Below the pieces are notes generated by a model. It saw only the letters and a program-made list of their open reading frames with translations, was not told the DNA's origin and did not search any database. Shown in pieces: positions 30,180 through 37,387 of a stretch of 37,387 bases of DNA. Numbering within the stretch: position 1 is the stretch's first letter; every line of letters begins with the position of its first letter. A program made the position numbers and the translations under genes. Where the stretch lies: positions 1 through 37,387 of the IMG/VR virus record IMGVR_UViG_3300044712_000307. One strand, given 5' to 3'. The stretch is from a virus.

Positions 30180-30189
30180 GGGTCTTTTT
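30167..30189 (+). terminator. Rho-independent terminator
   Basis: AGACCC 30167-30172 pairs with GGGTCT 30180-30185 over a seven-base loop, followed by a T-run to 30189. The stem and loop overlap the last codons of the preceding gene. The TTGAGA element starts three bases after the T-run. Confidence 0.82.
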
Positions 30190-30226
30190 AGTTGAGAAAA
30201 AACATTGATATATCCAAAGTATCTCC
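30187..30226 (+). promoter_or_regulatory. Putative late promoter/regulatory element TTTAGTTGAGAAAA
   Basis: TTGAGA at 30192-30197 lies 35 bases before the ATG at 30227, as at two other structural genes. A sigma-70 -10 box at the usual distance is not evident (CAAAGT at 30215-30220). It follows a terminator, so it should start the packaging transcript. Confidence 0.5.
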
Positions 30227-30580
30227 ATGCCTAGACAACCTAGTATTTTAATGAAGAAAACGGCGGAGAATACATTGAAGCGCGTTGCTCAAAAGAAACC
30301 CATAGTGATGAGTGAAATTATGGTTGAGAGCGGATATTCTCCAACGACAGCTATAAATCCGGGGAAGAATTTAACCAACAAGCCAGTATGGAAAGAGTTA
30401 ATGTCCGAACTGGTAAACGATGAGCTAATTATAAAGAGAATCAACCGAGCCCTGATCAGCGATGATAACCGTGCAGCATTACAAGCGGCGGATATGTTAT
30501 TGAAACTCAAGGATAGATACCCTGCGGGGAAATTAAAGGTCCAAGAATACAACGAAGAGCTGGAGAGATTGCAAGGGTAA
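30227..30580 (+). CDS. terS: Terminase small subunit-like protein
   Basis: A 117-residue protein. Residues ~15-50 look like a helix-turn-helix (KKPIVMSEIMVESGYSPTTAINPGKNL), as in terminase small subunits, and the C-terminal region is a long helix suited to oligomerisation. It would recognise the packaging site and recruit the large subunit, coded 557 bases downstream after a repeat-rich stretch. The start has no Shine-Dalgarno site but is 35 bases from the TTGAGA element. Confidence 0.75.
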   Translation: MPRQPSILMKKTAENTLKRVAQKKPIVMSEIMVESGYSPTTAINPGKNLTNKPVWKELMSELVNDELIIKRINRALISDDNRAALQAADMLLKLKDRYPAGKLKVQEYNEELERLQG

Positions 30581-31137
30581 ACAGAGATGATTCCACGATA
30601 TGGAAACAAATAGGTGAATTTCGTGGGATATATCAATTTCGGTGGGAAAGATATTTCCATCCTCAGAGAGTAACAACACAGAGAGAAGAACTCCTAGAGC
30701 ACCCCGCCTTTATCAGAAGAACCCCAGAGAACTCTGCATTAGTAAAAGAACCCAGCCGTATTTTGCCTTAAGTGAAAGAACCCGGGGCATTTCTGAATTA
30801 AGTAGGAGAACCAGTTAAGGTCTCGCGCACACACCTAAAAAGACAGAACACTCCCAACCCGAGCCAAAACTAGCCCTTTTACCTGTCAGAAAATGCCCAT
30901 AACCACAAGCCCCAGCTATAAAGCCCCATAATACCTAGCTAAACAGAGCATTTCTCCTGTCGGAGAATACATATTGTGCGACAGGAGACCGGGGGAGGGC
31001 ACCACCCAAGAGCGCGCGCTATTAGAACGATGTGCTCATCCCACAACCCCGGGAAATCTGACAAGAGGGGTCGCAGACAAGAGGGTTCACAGGGCAGGGG
31101 CAGAGCGCAGAGACATGGCAAGAGCACACAACAACAC
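30581..31137. other. Non-coding stretch with repeats between terminase genes (possible packaging site)
   Basis: No convincing gene exists here. Five AGAAC-centred repeats with a 29-31-bp period occur at 30687, 30718, 30747, 30777 and 30807. They share AGTNAAAGAACCC and intervening TTTGCNTTA-like sequence. A perfect inverted repeat TCTCCTGTCG (30953-30962)/CGACAGGAGA (30979-30988) has a 16-base spacer. GACAAGAGGG occurs twice near 31059 and 31076. The DNA is rich in A and C. Confidence 0.55.
30687..30811 (+). repeat. Five direct repeats of ~30-bp period near terminase
   Basis: AGAAC starts at 30687, 30718, 30747, 30777 and 30807, so spacing is 31, 29, 30 and 30. The better-conserved units share AGT(A/G)AAAGAACCC, while intervening sequence varies. 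Such iterons next to terS often bind the small subunit. Confidence 0.6.
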
Positions 31138-32400
31138 ATGATTAACACAGACAAACTAATCCAAGTAATAGGATTCACACCACACAAGAACCAGCTAGAG
31201 ATAATGAACTGCAAGGAGAGGGAGATTTACATAGCTGCTGGTAGGCGCTTTGGGAAGTCCGCTATCTCCGCCCTTTTAGCTTTAAGAGTCCTTTTGCAAG
31301 ATAACAAGAAGGTTTGGATAGTAGCCCCGACTTATGACTTAACAGGTAAAGTGTTTGAATATCTGGTTAAGTGGTTTAGTAAGGCTGTTCCTAGTCAGAG
31401 AGGGAATATCACCTACCGACCCTATCCGAAGATTAAGACAGCGAGAGGGAGCATCCTTGAATGTCGCTCTACTGAGAATCCTACCGGACTTTTAGGAGAT
31501 GAGGTTGATTTAATTATTATCGATGAAGCGGCGAGAATCCCACGCTATATCTTTGACCAGTATCTTTATCCGGTAACGTCTTCGAGAAAGGGCCAGATCG
31601 TGGCTATCTCCACCCCTTTTGGAAAGAATTGGTTTTATGAGCGGTGGATGAAGACCAAAGAGACCAATAGCTCGTTCCAGTTTTCTTCTTTGGATGGAGC
31701 GTCTATTGATATGGAGGAATGGGAGAGGACTAAAAACATCCTGCCCGAACAGCTATTTAAACAAGAGTATATGGCTTTGTTCCTCGAAGAAGCAGCATCC
31801 GTCTTTAGAGGGGTGACTTCTATCGTTAAAGAGAAATGTCTATCCGATGCCATTCCTTCGCATACCTACGTTATGGGCGTTGATTTAGCTAAGATAAACG
31901 ACTTCTCAGTTTTAACCGTAGTAGACACCTATTCACACGAGGTCGTGGCATGGGAGAGATTCAAGGAGCTAGACTACAACCTACAAAAAGCTCGCATCAA
32001 GGCTCTGGCCCAGAGATACAACAACGCCAGAATAATCATCGACTCAACCGGAGTTGGTAATCCGATTAGCGAAGACCTACGCAGAGAGTCTTTGATGATT
32101 GAGGACTTTAAATTCTCGAATAAATCCAAGCAGGAGCTAATCGAGAAGCTAGCTATCTTTATTGAGCAGAAAGGTATTTATATTCCGAATAATGTAATTA
32201 TAATCGACGAGCTTTCTTCTTATGGATACCAGATGACCGAGTCTGGGAATTTTAAATACTCTGCGCCATCTGGATTACACGACGATGCGGTCATCTCTTT
32301 AGGTCTGGCAGTTTGGGGACTCGACTCTGCCACCACCAACAACCCCAGCTATATATCTAAAAACAAGGAGCGAAAAACTAAACGATTCCAATATATTTAG
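31138..32400 (+). CDS. terL: Terminase large subunit
   Basis: A 420-residue ATPase-nuclease. The ATPase part has Walker A GRRFGKS (35-41), Walker B LIIIDE (125-130) and a STPFG coupling motif (~158-162). The nuclease part has acidic residues Asp249 (MGVDLA), Asp302 (IIIDSTG) and Asp382/Asp383 (GLHDDA). It powers DNA packaging into the capsid and cuts concatemers. I take ATG 31138 as start. In-frame sequence upstream is low-complexity and not like a terminase. The TAG stop touches another TTGAGA element. Confidence 0.95.
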   Translation: MINTDKLIQVIGFTPHKNQLEIMNCKEREIYIAAGRRFGKSAISALLALRVLLQDNKKVWIVAPTYDLTGKVFEYLVKWFSKAVPSQRGNITYRPYPKIKTARGSILECRSTENPTGLLGDEVDLIIIDEAARIPRYIFDQYLYPVTSSRKGQIVAISTPFGKNWFYERWMKTKETNSSFQFSSLDGASIDMEEWERTKNILPEQLFKQEYMALFLEEAASVFRGVTSIVKEKCLSDAIPSHTYVMGVDLAKINDFSVLTVVDTYSHEVVAWERFKELDYNLQKARIKALAQRYNNARIIIDSTGVGNPISEDLRRESLMIEDFKFSNKSKQELIEKLAIFIEQKGIYIPNNVIIIDELSSYGYQMTESGNFKYSAPSGLHDDAVISLGLAVWGLDSATTNNPSYISKNKERKTKRFQYI

Positions 32401-32436
32401 TTGAGAAAATATTTTGATTATTTGATAACTGACCAC
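32397..32436 (+). promoter_or_regulatory. Putative promoter with TTTAGTTGAGAAAA
   Basis: TTGAGA at 32401-32406 directly follows the terminase stop. A GATAAC -10-like box lies 17 bases on (32424-32429), and the portal ATG (32437) follows 36 bases after the element start. A leaderless start is again implied. Confidence 0.52.
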
Positions 32437-34215
32437 ATGGACATATCTGAGAAAGCTACTCGTGCGAATATTGCAAGTTATTACGACCCAGTTCCAATGC
32501 CGGGTGGTTATGATTTTGATCACGTTAGGACTATTAGCAGAATAGATTTGTATTACAACGGAAAGTTTGAATCCGGAGAATACGACAATCAAGGATTTAG
32601 AAAGTATTTTTATAACGTCTCTAAACCAGCCTGTGACGTGGCTACTAAATTTATCGACCTCGACACTAAAGACATTACTCTTTATCCGGAGAATGATTTA
32701 AATAGCGACTTTTCTTGGCAGGTCTGGTTGATGCAGAGAGACCTAAAGAACTGGCTCAAACAGCAACATATCGCTGCTTTATTGAATGAAATCGGAATTG
32801 ATTATCCGAAATATGGCTCGGTAGTTACCAAGAGCTTGGGAAAGACTTGGAAGAAAGTTGATATTCATAACTTGCGCATGGCTCCAAACGCCAAGACCTT
32901 AGAAGATTCTCCATTCGTTTATGAGTTGCTAGCTATGACTCCGCGCGAAATGGAGGAAATGGGCTGGGATGAAAAAGCTCTCGCGGATTTAATGGCTCGC
33001 GGAATGGACGCAAGCTATACGGTTTACGAGTGCTATGACCGAAACCCAAACAAGGGCAAGAAGTGGATTAAAACAATCCGTGCCGATTTATATACCTCAG
33101 CCAAAGACGGTTCGTGCATTAGGTCCACCGAAGCAGAGTTTTCTAAACGAAAGACTTATATCTCCGGAATCGTCTTGTATCGAGCAGAGGTAGACAAGAC
33201 TCCTTATCGAGAACTTCACTTCGAGAAACTTCCGGGAAGATGGTTGGGATTAGGATTCGTGGAATATCTTTTTGATAACCAGATCCGCAGAAATGAAGTT
33301 GTGAACGTAAAAGCTAAAGGGCTTTATTACACCTCGCTTAAAATCTACCAGACCAAAGACCAGACAGTCGGTAGCAACATTTTAACCGAAGTAGATAACG
33401 GCGACATTCTTAAGGTTAATTCCGAGATTGTTCCGGTAGCTAACGAGGAAAGAAACTTGGCCTACTTTAACGAAGAAAACAAAGACTGGGACCAGAATGT
33501 GGTTAATAAGACCTTTACTACCGACGTGGCTCGCGGAGACGCCTTGCCTTCTCGAACTCCTCTGGGCGTGGCCAACTTGCAGGCTTCTATGGTTTCTTCT
33601 TTCTTTGAATTAAAGCGAGAAAATTATGGAATCTTTTTGAGAGGTTTAATTTTGGAAGACATTATCCCAAGTTTTGAAGACGACGCTACCAAAGAACACA
33701 TTTTGATGTTTAAAGGTTCGCACGGAGAGATGGAGAAGTTAAGAAAGGCGGTTGTCGCTGCACAGGTTGCACAGGCTGCGTGGGATTACGCAACCAAGAC
33801 AGGATTCTTCCCAGACGAGGAATGGAGGAAGGCAGAAGAAAACCGACTACTAGAAGACGCTAACCAGAGCGAATTAAGCGCCCTAAAGATTCCGCGAGGA
33901 TTTTATCGTGACGCTAAATATGTTGTTGACGTAAACGTTACCAACGAACAGATTGATTCCGGATCTATTACTCAGACCTTGATGACAACCTTGCAGATTT
34001 TGGGAACCAATCCAGCAATCGTGCAGAACCCACAGACCAGAGGAATCTTATTTAAGATGCTCGCTATGGCCGGTGTCAGTCCGGTGGATTTGGACCTATT
34101 AGAGCAGGAAATGGGAAATAAGCCGACCGCAGAGTTACCACAAGGAGGTTCGGTTTCCGTAGTTCCATCAGGAATCGCTAATCCAAACCTAATACCAAAA
34201 AAACAAGTAATTTAA
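32437..34215 (+). CDS. Portal protein
   Basis: A 592-residue protein placed after the large terminase and before scaffold and capsid genes, the usual portal position. It has the mixed helical/beta make-up and size of podovirus portals, including a long charged helical C-terminal region (~400-500). It forms the dodecameric ring through which DNA enters. ATG 32437 is chosen over an in-frame TTG at 32401, because TTG belongs to the upstream element. It ends directly against the next ATG. Confidence 0.8.
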   Translation: MDISEKATRANIASYYDPVPMPGGYDFDHVRTISRIDLYYNGKFESGEYDNQGFRKYFYNVSKPACDVATKFIDLDTKDITLYPENDLNSDFSWQVWLMQRDLKNWLKQQHIAALLNEIGIDYPKYGSVVTKSLGKTWKKVDIHNLRMAPNAKTLEDSPFVYELLAMTPREMEEMGWDEKALADLMARGMDASYTVYECYDRNPNKGKKWIKTIRADLYTSAKDGSCIRSTEAEFSKRKTYISGIVLYRAEVDKTPYRELHFEKLPGRWLGLGFVEYLFDNQIRRNEVVNVKAKGLYYTSLKIYQTKDQTVGSNILTEVDNGDILKVNSEIVPVANEERNLAYFNEENKDWDQNVVNKTFTTDVARGDALPSRTPLGVANLQASMVSSFFELKRENYGIFLRGLILEDIIPSFEDDATKEHILMFKGSHGEMEKLRKAVVAAQVAQAAWDYATKTGFFPDEEWRKAEENRLLEDANQSELSALKIPRGFYRDAKYVVDVNVTNEQIDSGSITQTLMTTLQILGTNPAIVQNPQTRGILFKMLAMAGVSPVDLDLLEQEMGNKPTAELPQGGSVSVVPSGIANPNLIPKKQVI

Positions 34216-34449
34216 ATGGACGAAAGATTTTTAGAAATGTTCCGAACGCTGAATAAATCAGGACTAGGAAAGGACTTGATCGATTACATTAAGAGTCTTC
34301 GCTGGGAGATATTTTCTCCGGAATCCCTCACGCCGGAGAATCTCCTTGCGAGGAAGGAGGCTTTGGAAATTATGGAAAAGTATTTAGTTCAACGAATAGT
34401 CAGCACCGGAACTGTGAAACAGTCATCTACCAATGCGCAATACGAATAA
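34216..34449 (+). CDS. Hypothetical small helical protein, 77 aa
   Basis: A 77-residue mainly helical protein. No family recognised. It starts one base after the portal stop and overlaps the next small gene by 17 bases. Position between portal and scaffold genes suggests a head-assembly role, for example a portal accessory or minor scaffold, without further support. Confidence 0.72.
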   Translation: MDERFLEMFRTLNKSGLGKDLIDYIKSLRWEIFSPESLTPENLLARKEALEIMEKYLVQRIVSTGTVKQSSTNAQYE

Positions 34450-34537
34450 GAAAAAACCGAAACAGGACACCAGCACAATGACCATGCAGGAATTGGTGAT
34501 TATGAGGTTGAGAGAAAAATTGAAGAAGCGTAAATAA
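34433..34537 (+). CDS. Very small basic protein, 34 aa
   Basis: A 34-residue basic protein from ATG 34433 to TAA 34537: Lys-rich start (MRNTNKKKPKQDTST) and a short helix (QELVIMRLREKLKKR). It overlaps the preceding gene by 17 bases. Such short helical peptides occur next to phage scaffold genes, but function is unknown. Confidence 0.5.
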   Translation: MRNTNKKKPKQDTSTMTMQELVIMRLREKLKKRK

Positions 34538-34544
34538 AACTTAT

Positions 34545-34612
34545 TGAGGTTTCAGGCCAACCTCATCTAAACACCCGAATTGGAGATTAGTCCCTCCATC
34601 CAAAAAACTAAT
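34545..34612 (+). other. Two RNA hairpins before scaffold gene
   Basis: TGAGGTT 34545-34551 pairs with AACCTCA 34559-34565 over seven bases. ATTAGT 34586-34591 pairs with ACTAAT 34607-34612, followed by TTTTC. The second could be a weak terminator. They may stabilise the highly expressed scaffold-capsid mRNA or partly uncouple it from portal. Confidence 0.45.
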
Positions 34613-34624
34613 TTTCTATCCACA

Positions 34625-35170
34625 ATGGAAGAAAACAATCAAGTGTTGCCGGACACTTTAGAACCGGTAGTGGAAGACGAACCTCTTGAGTTGTTCGCCA
34701 CCACAGAAACGGTCAACGCTGCCGAAACAGCAGAGGTGATCGAGAAGAATAAAAAGCTGTTTGCCCGCGCCAAAGCAGCTGAAGCTAAATTGAAAGAACT
34801 CAAGAATGGCGCGAAAGAAAGAGCAGAGGCACCCGCTGTGAACTCTGCACCGCAACAGGACGACATCGAAACGGTCTTGCAAATGCGCGCGGAAGGATAT
34901 TCAGACAAGGAGGTATTAACTCTAAGGAGTTATGCCAAGAGGATGAATACTCCAATCCACGAAGTTGCAAAAGACCCATTCATCATGTCCGGTATTCTTG
35001 CGGAGCGGGAGAAGGCTAGGAGCTTGTCGGCTTCTCCTTCACCCTCTACCCAGCCATTTGTAGGCAAGACTGGTAAGTCTTATAAGGATATGACATCCGA
35101 AGAAAGGAAAGAACATTTCGCAGATATTACCGCTAAGTTCCGCAAAGGAGGTAGAGCAAACCTAGAATAA
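34625..35170 (+). CDS. Scaffolding protein (probable)
   Basis: A 181-residue acidic, helical protein directly before the capsid gene. It has an acidic N-terminus, an Ala/Lys-rich coiled-coil region (~40-75), a linker and a basic C-terminal helix (SEERKEHFADITAKFRKGG), the usual plan of internal scaffolds whose basic tail binds coat protein. ATG 34625 is the start, as an upstream in-frame alternative lies in the hairpin region. It ends ten bases before the capsid start. Confidence 0.78.
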   Translation: MEENNQVLPDTLEPVVEDEPLELFATTETVNAAETAEVIEKNKKLFARAKAAEAKLKELKNGAKERAEAPAVNSAPQQDDIETVLQMRAEGYSDKEVLTLRSYAKRMNTPIHEVAKDPFIMSGILAEREKARSLSASPSPSTQPFVGKTGKSYKDMTSEERKEHFADITAKFRKGGRANLE

Positions 35171-35179
35171 ATCACTTAA

Positions 35180-35338
35180 ATGGCAGTTACTACTGACGCA
35201 TATACTTCTTCTGATTTGGCCGCGATGATTCCGGAAGTGTGGGCTCCTATTGTAAACGAACCCCTTTTCCCGAAAGCTGTCGCTGCTAACTTCTTCACTG
35301 ATTTGTCCGAATACGTGGTCGAAGGAGGTGACATCGTT
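35180..35338 (+). CDS. Major capsid protein, exon 1 (residues 1-53)
   Basis: The 53-codon frame from ATG 35180 reads into a stop at 35339-35341, exactly where the intron begins. It carries the N-terminal part of the coat protein, ending in VVEGGDIV. After removing 35339-35991 the frame continues HVPNIFTNTFSV without a break, giving a 305-residue protein. The exon end (GACATCGTT) is the partner of the intron's internal guide sequence. Confidence 0.88.
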
Positions 35339-35991
35339 TAACACAATGGACGATGTAAAATTGGGCAAAATGCTGGAACACCCTTAGAGCTTCAGAGACT
35401 AATATGTAAAACTTCTGAAGATTGGGCAATCAGCAGGTCAAGACTACAAAACACAATGAACATTCAAAATTTATCTTGGTTAGCAGGCCTCTGGGAAGGA
35501 GAAGGTTCTGTCAGTATTTTCAAAAATACTCGCGAAACTGGAACCACAAAATTAACGATGACATTAACAATCGTTAACACCGACCCAGCCCTGATACTGG
35601 AAGTTCTAAAAATTGCTGACGAGCTTGGAGTAACATTTCATATGTTTGAAAACAAGCACGACAATCCGAAATGGGCTAACTCTTATCAGTTAACCAATCG
35701 CAAGCTCGAAACGAACAAAATATTTTTAGAAGCCATCCTGCCCTATATGCGTGGACAGAAGAAACAAATCACAGAGTTGGCGCTTCGATTCATAGATTCT
35801 CGTTTGGCAAAACTTTCCGAAAATAGGAATTTCCCAAATACAGAAGAAGAAGTCCAAATCTTTGAAAAAGTTTCGTCCATGAATAAGAAGGGAATAACCA
35901 AAGACAGTCAAATCCTCAACGACTATACGCTCAACTCCGCAAGGAGATGATATAGTCTGCTCTCATGTGAAAGCATGAGTTAACACATAGG
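35339..35991 (+). ncRNA. Group I self-splicing intron in the major capsid gene
   Basis: The exon end ACATCGTT pairs with internal guide GACGATGT (about 35351-35358), giving P1 with the conserved U-G at the splice site. P7 is AGACTA (35441-35446)/TAGTCT (35953-35958), in the typical R (CAAGACTAC) and S (GATGATATAGTCTG) settings. A CTCATG/CATGAG hairpin follows as P9, and the last intron base is G35991. The endonuclease frame lies between the P7 strands. The intron is 653 nt. The P3-P6 details are not fully resolved. Confidence 0.9.
35456..35950 (+). CDS. LAGLIDADG homing endonuclease inside the intron
   Basis: A 164-residue protein with one LAGLIDADG-type motif (LAGLWEGEGS at ~9-18, where Glu replaces the usual Asp-Gly spacing), followed by a beta-helix fold of the family. 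A single copy means it should act as a homodimer, cutting intron-less capsid alleles so the intron can spread. Its last codons overlap the conserved S element of the intron, so protein and ribozyme share DNA. The start follows ACACAATG and has no Shine-Dalgarno site. Confidence 0.9.
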   Translation: MNIQNLSWLAGLWEGEGSVSIFKNTRETGTTKLTMTLTIVNTDPALILEVLKIADELGVTFHMFENKHDNPKWANSYQLTNRKLETNKIFLEAILPYMRGQKKQITELALRFIDSRLAKLSENRNFPNTEEEVQIFEKVSSMNKKGITKDSQILNDYTLNSARR

Positions 35992-36750
35992 CACGTCCCA
36001 AATATCTTCACTAACACTTTCTCGGTCTTAACCCAGACTACTCAGGGTGCTGAAATCACCACTGAATCAGTCGCTCAGGTTGACACGACCTTGACTGTTA
36101 GCTTGCACAAATATGTTGCCTTTATAATCGGCGACAAAGACTTGGCTCAGCTCGCTACTAAATACTCTCTTAACGAGAAGTATGCTACCGAGTGCCAAAA
36201 CTTGTTAGTGCAGGCATTGGAAGATTCTTTGTTCGGTCTTTGGTCATCGCTTTCAACTAACGTCGTAGGAGACACCGCTACCGCTTTGAAAGATCCGGAA
36301 ATCCGTGCCTCTATCGCGAAGTTGGATACTTTGAACTACGACCTTTCAGAGTGTGCATTCTTCTTCCATCCGTTTGTTTACTGGAATCAGCTTGGAGGTA
36401 TCACTGCATACTACTCCAAGAACATCTCTGATTTCTCCTTTATCAAGACTGGCAACTTCGGTCCTATGGACAAGAGCCGTGGCTTGAAGGGAGTTCTCTT
36501 TGATATTCCGGTATTCACTTCGTCTCGAGTCGTTTCCGGTCTCGCTACTTATCGAAACATCTTAGCTCATAAGTCTGCTCTTGGCTTCGCCATTCAGACT
36601 CGTGGAGGACAGAGAGTTCGAGTGCAGGCTGAAAACGCAATCAGGAACTTAGGTATGCTGACCGTTGTTGACATGATTTACGGTGTAGCAGTTCTTCGTG
36701 AACCAGCTGCTGTCTTAATCAATGCCAACTCCGCTCTCGTCACTTCCTAA
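35992..36750 (+). CDS. Major capsid protein, exon 2 (residues 54-305)
   Basis: This frame continues the capsid protein from residue 54 (HVPNIF) to TAA 36750. Joined to exon 1 it gives 305 residues. It contains an extended Thr/Val-rich region (EITTESVAQVDTTLTVSLHKYV), a long helical centre (DKDLAQLATKYSLNEKYATECQNLL) and a beta-rich domain, the usual order of HK97-fold or P22-like coat proteins. Codon use is smooth on both sides of the intron. Translation without splicing would stop after residue 53, so splicing is needed to build the capsid. Confidence 0.88.
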   Translation, partial: HVPNIFTNTFSVLTQTTQGAEITTESVAQVDTTLTVSLHKYVAFIIGDKDLAQLATKYSLNEKYATECQNLLVQALEDSLFGLWSSLSTNVVGDTATALKDPEIRASIAKLDTLNYDLSECAFFFHPFVYWNQLGGITAYYSKNISDFSFIKTGNFGPMDKSRGLKGVLFDIPVFTSSRVVSGLATYRNILAHKSALGFAIQTRGGQRVRVQAENAIRNLGMLTVVDMIYGVAVLREPAAVLINANSALVTS

Positions 36751-36756
36751 GTAATG

Positions 36757-36835
36757 AGCCCCTAGGGCTAGAATCGTAGGTTGTTCTCGGCTCCCTTATC
36801 CTTTTTGGGGGAGCGGAGACAAAAAGGAAGCAACC
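36757..36835 (+). promoter_or_regulatory. Hairpin and H-type RNA pseudoknot after the capsid gene
   Basis: A small hairpin AGCCC/GGGCT (36757-36769) is followed by an outer stem GGTTG 36779-36783/CAACC 36831-36835. Inside, GCTCCC 36790-36795 pairs with GGGAGC 36809-36814, and TCCTTTTTG 36799-36807 pairs perfectly with CAAAAAGGA 36820-36828. The two helices cross, with loops of 3, 1 and 5 bases, good for an H-type pseudoknot. The gene gap is 36751-36861. Confidence 0.68.
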
Positions 36836-36861
36836 TGTCCGTAGTAACTGTAAACATTAAA

Positions 36862-37290
36862 ATGACTCAAAATAATAATTTTAGAGTAGCAAAAATCGAA
36901 CCGGCTCATCCGACTTGGTTCTTTGAGCGTCCAGATGGGGAGATTTTTGCTGCGGAAGAAAATGAAGCATGGGAATTGTTGAAACACGGTAATTCCGGTT
37001 GGAGGATGCGTGGGATTAAATTGATTGGCCACTCCGACGGAACGGTTTACCGAGCTGCGATGGTAGAAGCATCCAAGATTGTGAAAGAGAAACACGAGTG
37101 CGATGGAGAGTATTGCGGGATTTGTCTCGACCACGAAGCGAAGGTTAGAGAGACTATTCTGAATGGATTTAATGCAGAGCTAGAAAGGGCGCGCGGGAAT
37201 CTATCTATGCCGGGGAATAAGGACATTCTGTTCCGAGAAGGAACTTCGGCAGATGACCAGAGAGCCGCAAGACAATCATTAGGACTATAA
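36862..37290 (+). CDS. Hypothetical protein with Cys motif, 142 aa (crosses circular join)
   Basis: A 142-residue protein from ATG 36862. It has an aromatic N-terminus (PTWFFERPDGEIFAAEENEAW), a KHECDGEYCGICLDHE cluster near residues 74-89 that could bind zinc, and a charged helical tail ending RQSLGL. It follows the pseudoknot with no Shine-Dalgarno site and leads directly to the gene at 37291/31. Position after the capsid gene suggests a head-associated or decoration role, but no family was recognised. The start after TTAAAATG is chosen over an upstream in-frame codon in the pseudoknot. Confidence 0.78.
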   Translation: MTQNNNFRVAKIEPAHPTWFFERPDGEIFAAEENEAWELLKHGNSGWRMRGIKLIGHSDGTVYRAAMVEASKIVKEKHECDGEYCGICLDHEAKVRETILNGFNAELERARGNLSMPGNKDILFREGTSADDQRAARQSLGL

Positions 37291-37387
37291 ATGGACCAAA
37301 GAACTTTTAACTTTCTGAATAAGTTAAACAAGCGTATTCCGAAAAAACTACTTAGTGCAGTAGTCGAGAAAAAGGCATTATCGCCAA
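37261..37387. repeat. Terminal direct repeat, right copy
   Basis: Identical to 1-127, as described for the left copy. It contains the 3' end of the gene starting at 36862 and the first 97 bases of the gene annotated at 31-381. Confidence 0.93.

Noticed and set aside
30976-31137. Upstream extension of the large terminase
   Set aside because: The translated segment is a low-complexity Arg/Gly-rich string in a repeat-rich stretch, unlike terminase N-termini.
35180-36750. Frameshift or sequencing error in the capsid gene
   Set aside because: A 653-nt insert with group I signatures and an endonuclease explains the break better; frame is restored exactly.
1-37387. Alternative genetic code (UGA reassigned)
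   Set aside because: Many genes end with TGA in ATGA overlaps with the next start, so UGA works as a stop.

Overview
This window looks like one complete circular phage genome of about 37,260 bp. The last 127 bases (37261-37387) repeat the first 127 exactly, and a gene starting at 36862 runs across the join into the gene at 31. The genes are those of a short-tailed (podovirus-like) double-stranded DNA phage: terminase, portal, scaffold, capsid, connector and nozzle proteins, a large internal protein, and no tape-measure gene. A tyrosine recombinase suggests a temperate or formerly temperate lifestyle. The host cannot be named from sequence alone. Most genes lack a Shine-Dalgarno site and start after A-rich tracts, several starts look leaderless, and the wall-hydrolase-like protein at 22579 resembles proteins I associate with Patescibacteria (CPR). 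Those points make a CPR host a weak inference. TGA is used as a normal stop codon.

Layout, read from the packaging module: terminase small subunit (30227), a 557-bp non-coding stretch with ~30-bp-period repeats, terminase large subunit (31138), portal (32437), two small proteins, scaffold (34625), then the major capsid gene split by a 653-nt group I intron that carries a LAGLIDADG endonuclease. Small proteins follow, then a tight cluster of glycan genes (584-4526: three glycosyltransferases, a methyltransferase and a nucleotide-sugar dehydrogenase-like protein). Next come the connector, collagen-like and LamG fibres, a nozzle-like protein, a glycine-rich adhesin, a Ser/Thr/Pro-rich coiled-coil protein and a 1042-residue internal protein (4562-16782). 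Two paralogous membrane proteins at 16779-17563 are the only convincing minus-strand protein genes. A lysis pair (M23 peptidase and a small membrane protein) follows at 17863-18700.

The early or accessory half holds a block of small genes with strong Shine-Dalgarno sites and structured leaders (18781-20449), an unusual class II tRNA inside a long inverted repeat, the integrase behind an attenuator-like leader, a second structured RNA locus, and then a Cas4/RecB-like nuclease, a possible ssDNA-binding protein, a winged-helix protein and a replication-initiator-like protein whose gene contains palindromic iterons. Many small genes follow, including HNH, zinc-ribbon and YopX types, ending with an SPFH/prohibitin-like protein. 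No DNA polymerase, helicase or primase was recognised, so replication probably depends on host enzymes.

The most unusual content is RNA. There is a ~470-nt highly structured non-coding RNA with a pseudoknot at 29313-29785, an H-type pseudoknot behind the capsid gene, bistable leaders at 19620 and 24431, and integrase-flanking RNAs. A conserved TTTAGTTGAGAAAA element lies 35-36 bases before several structural-gene starts.
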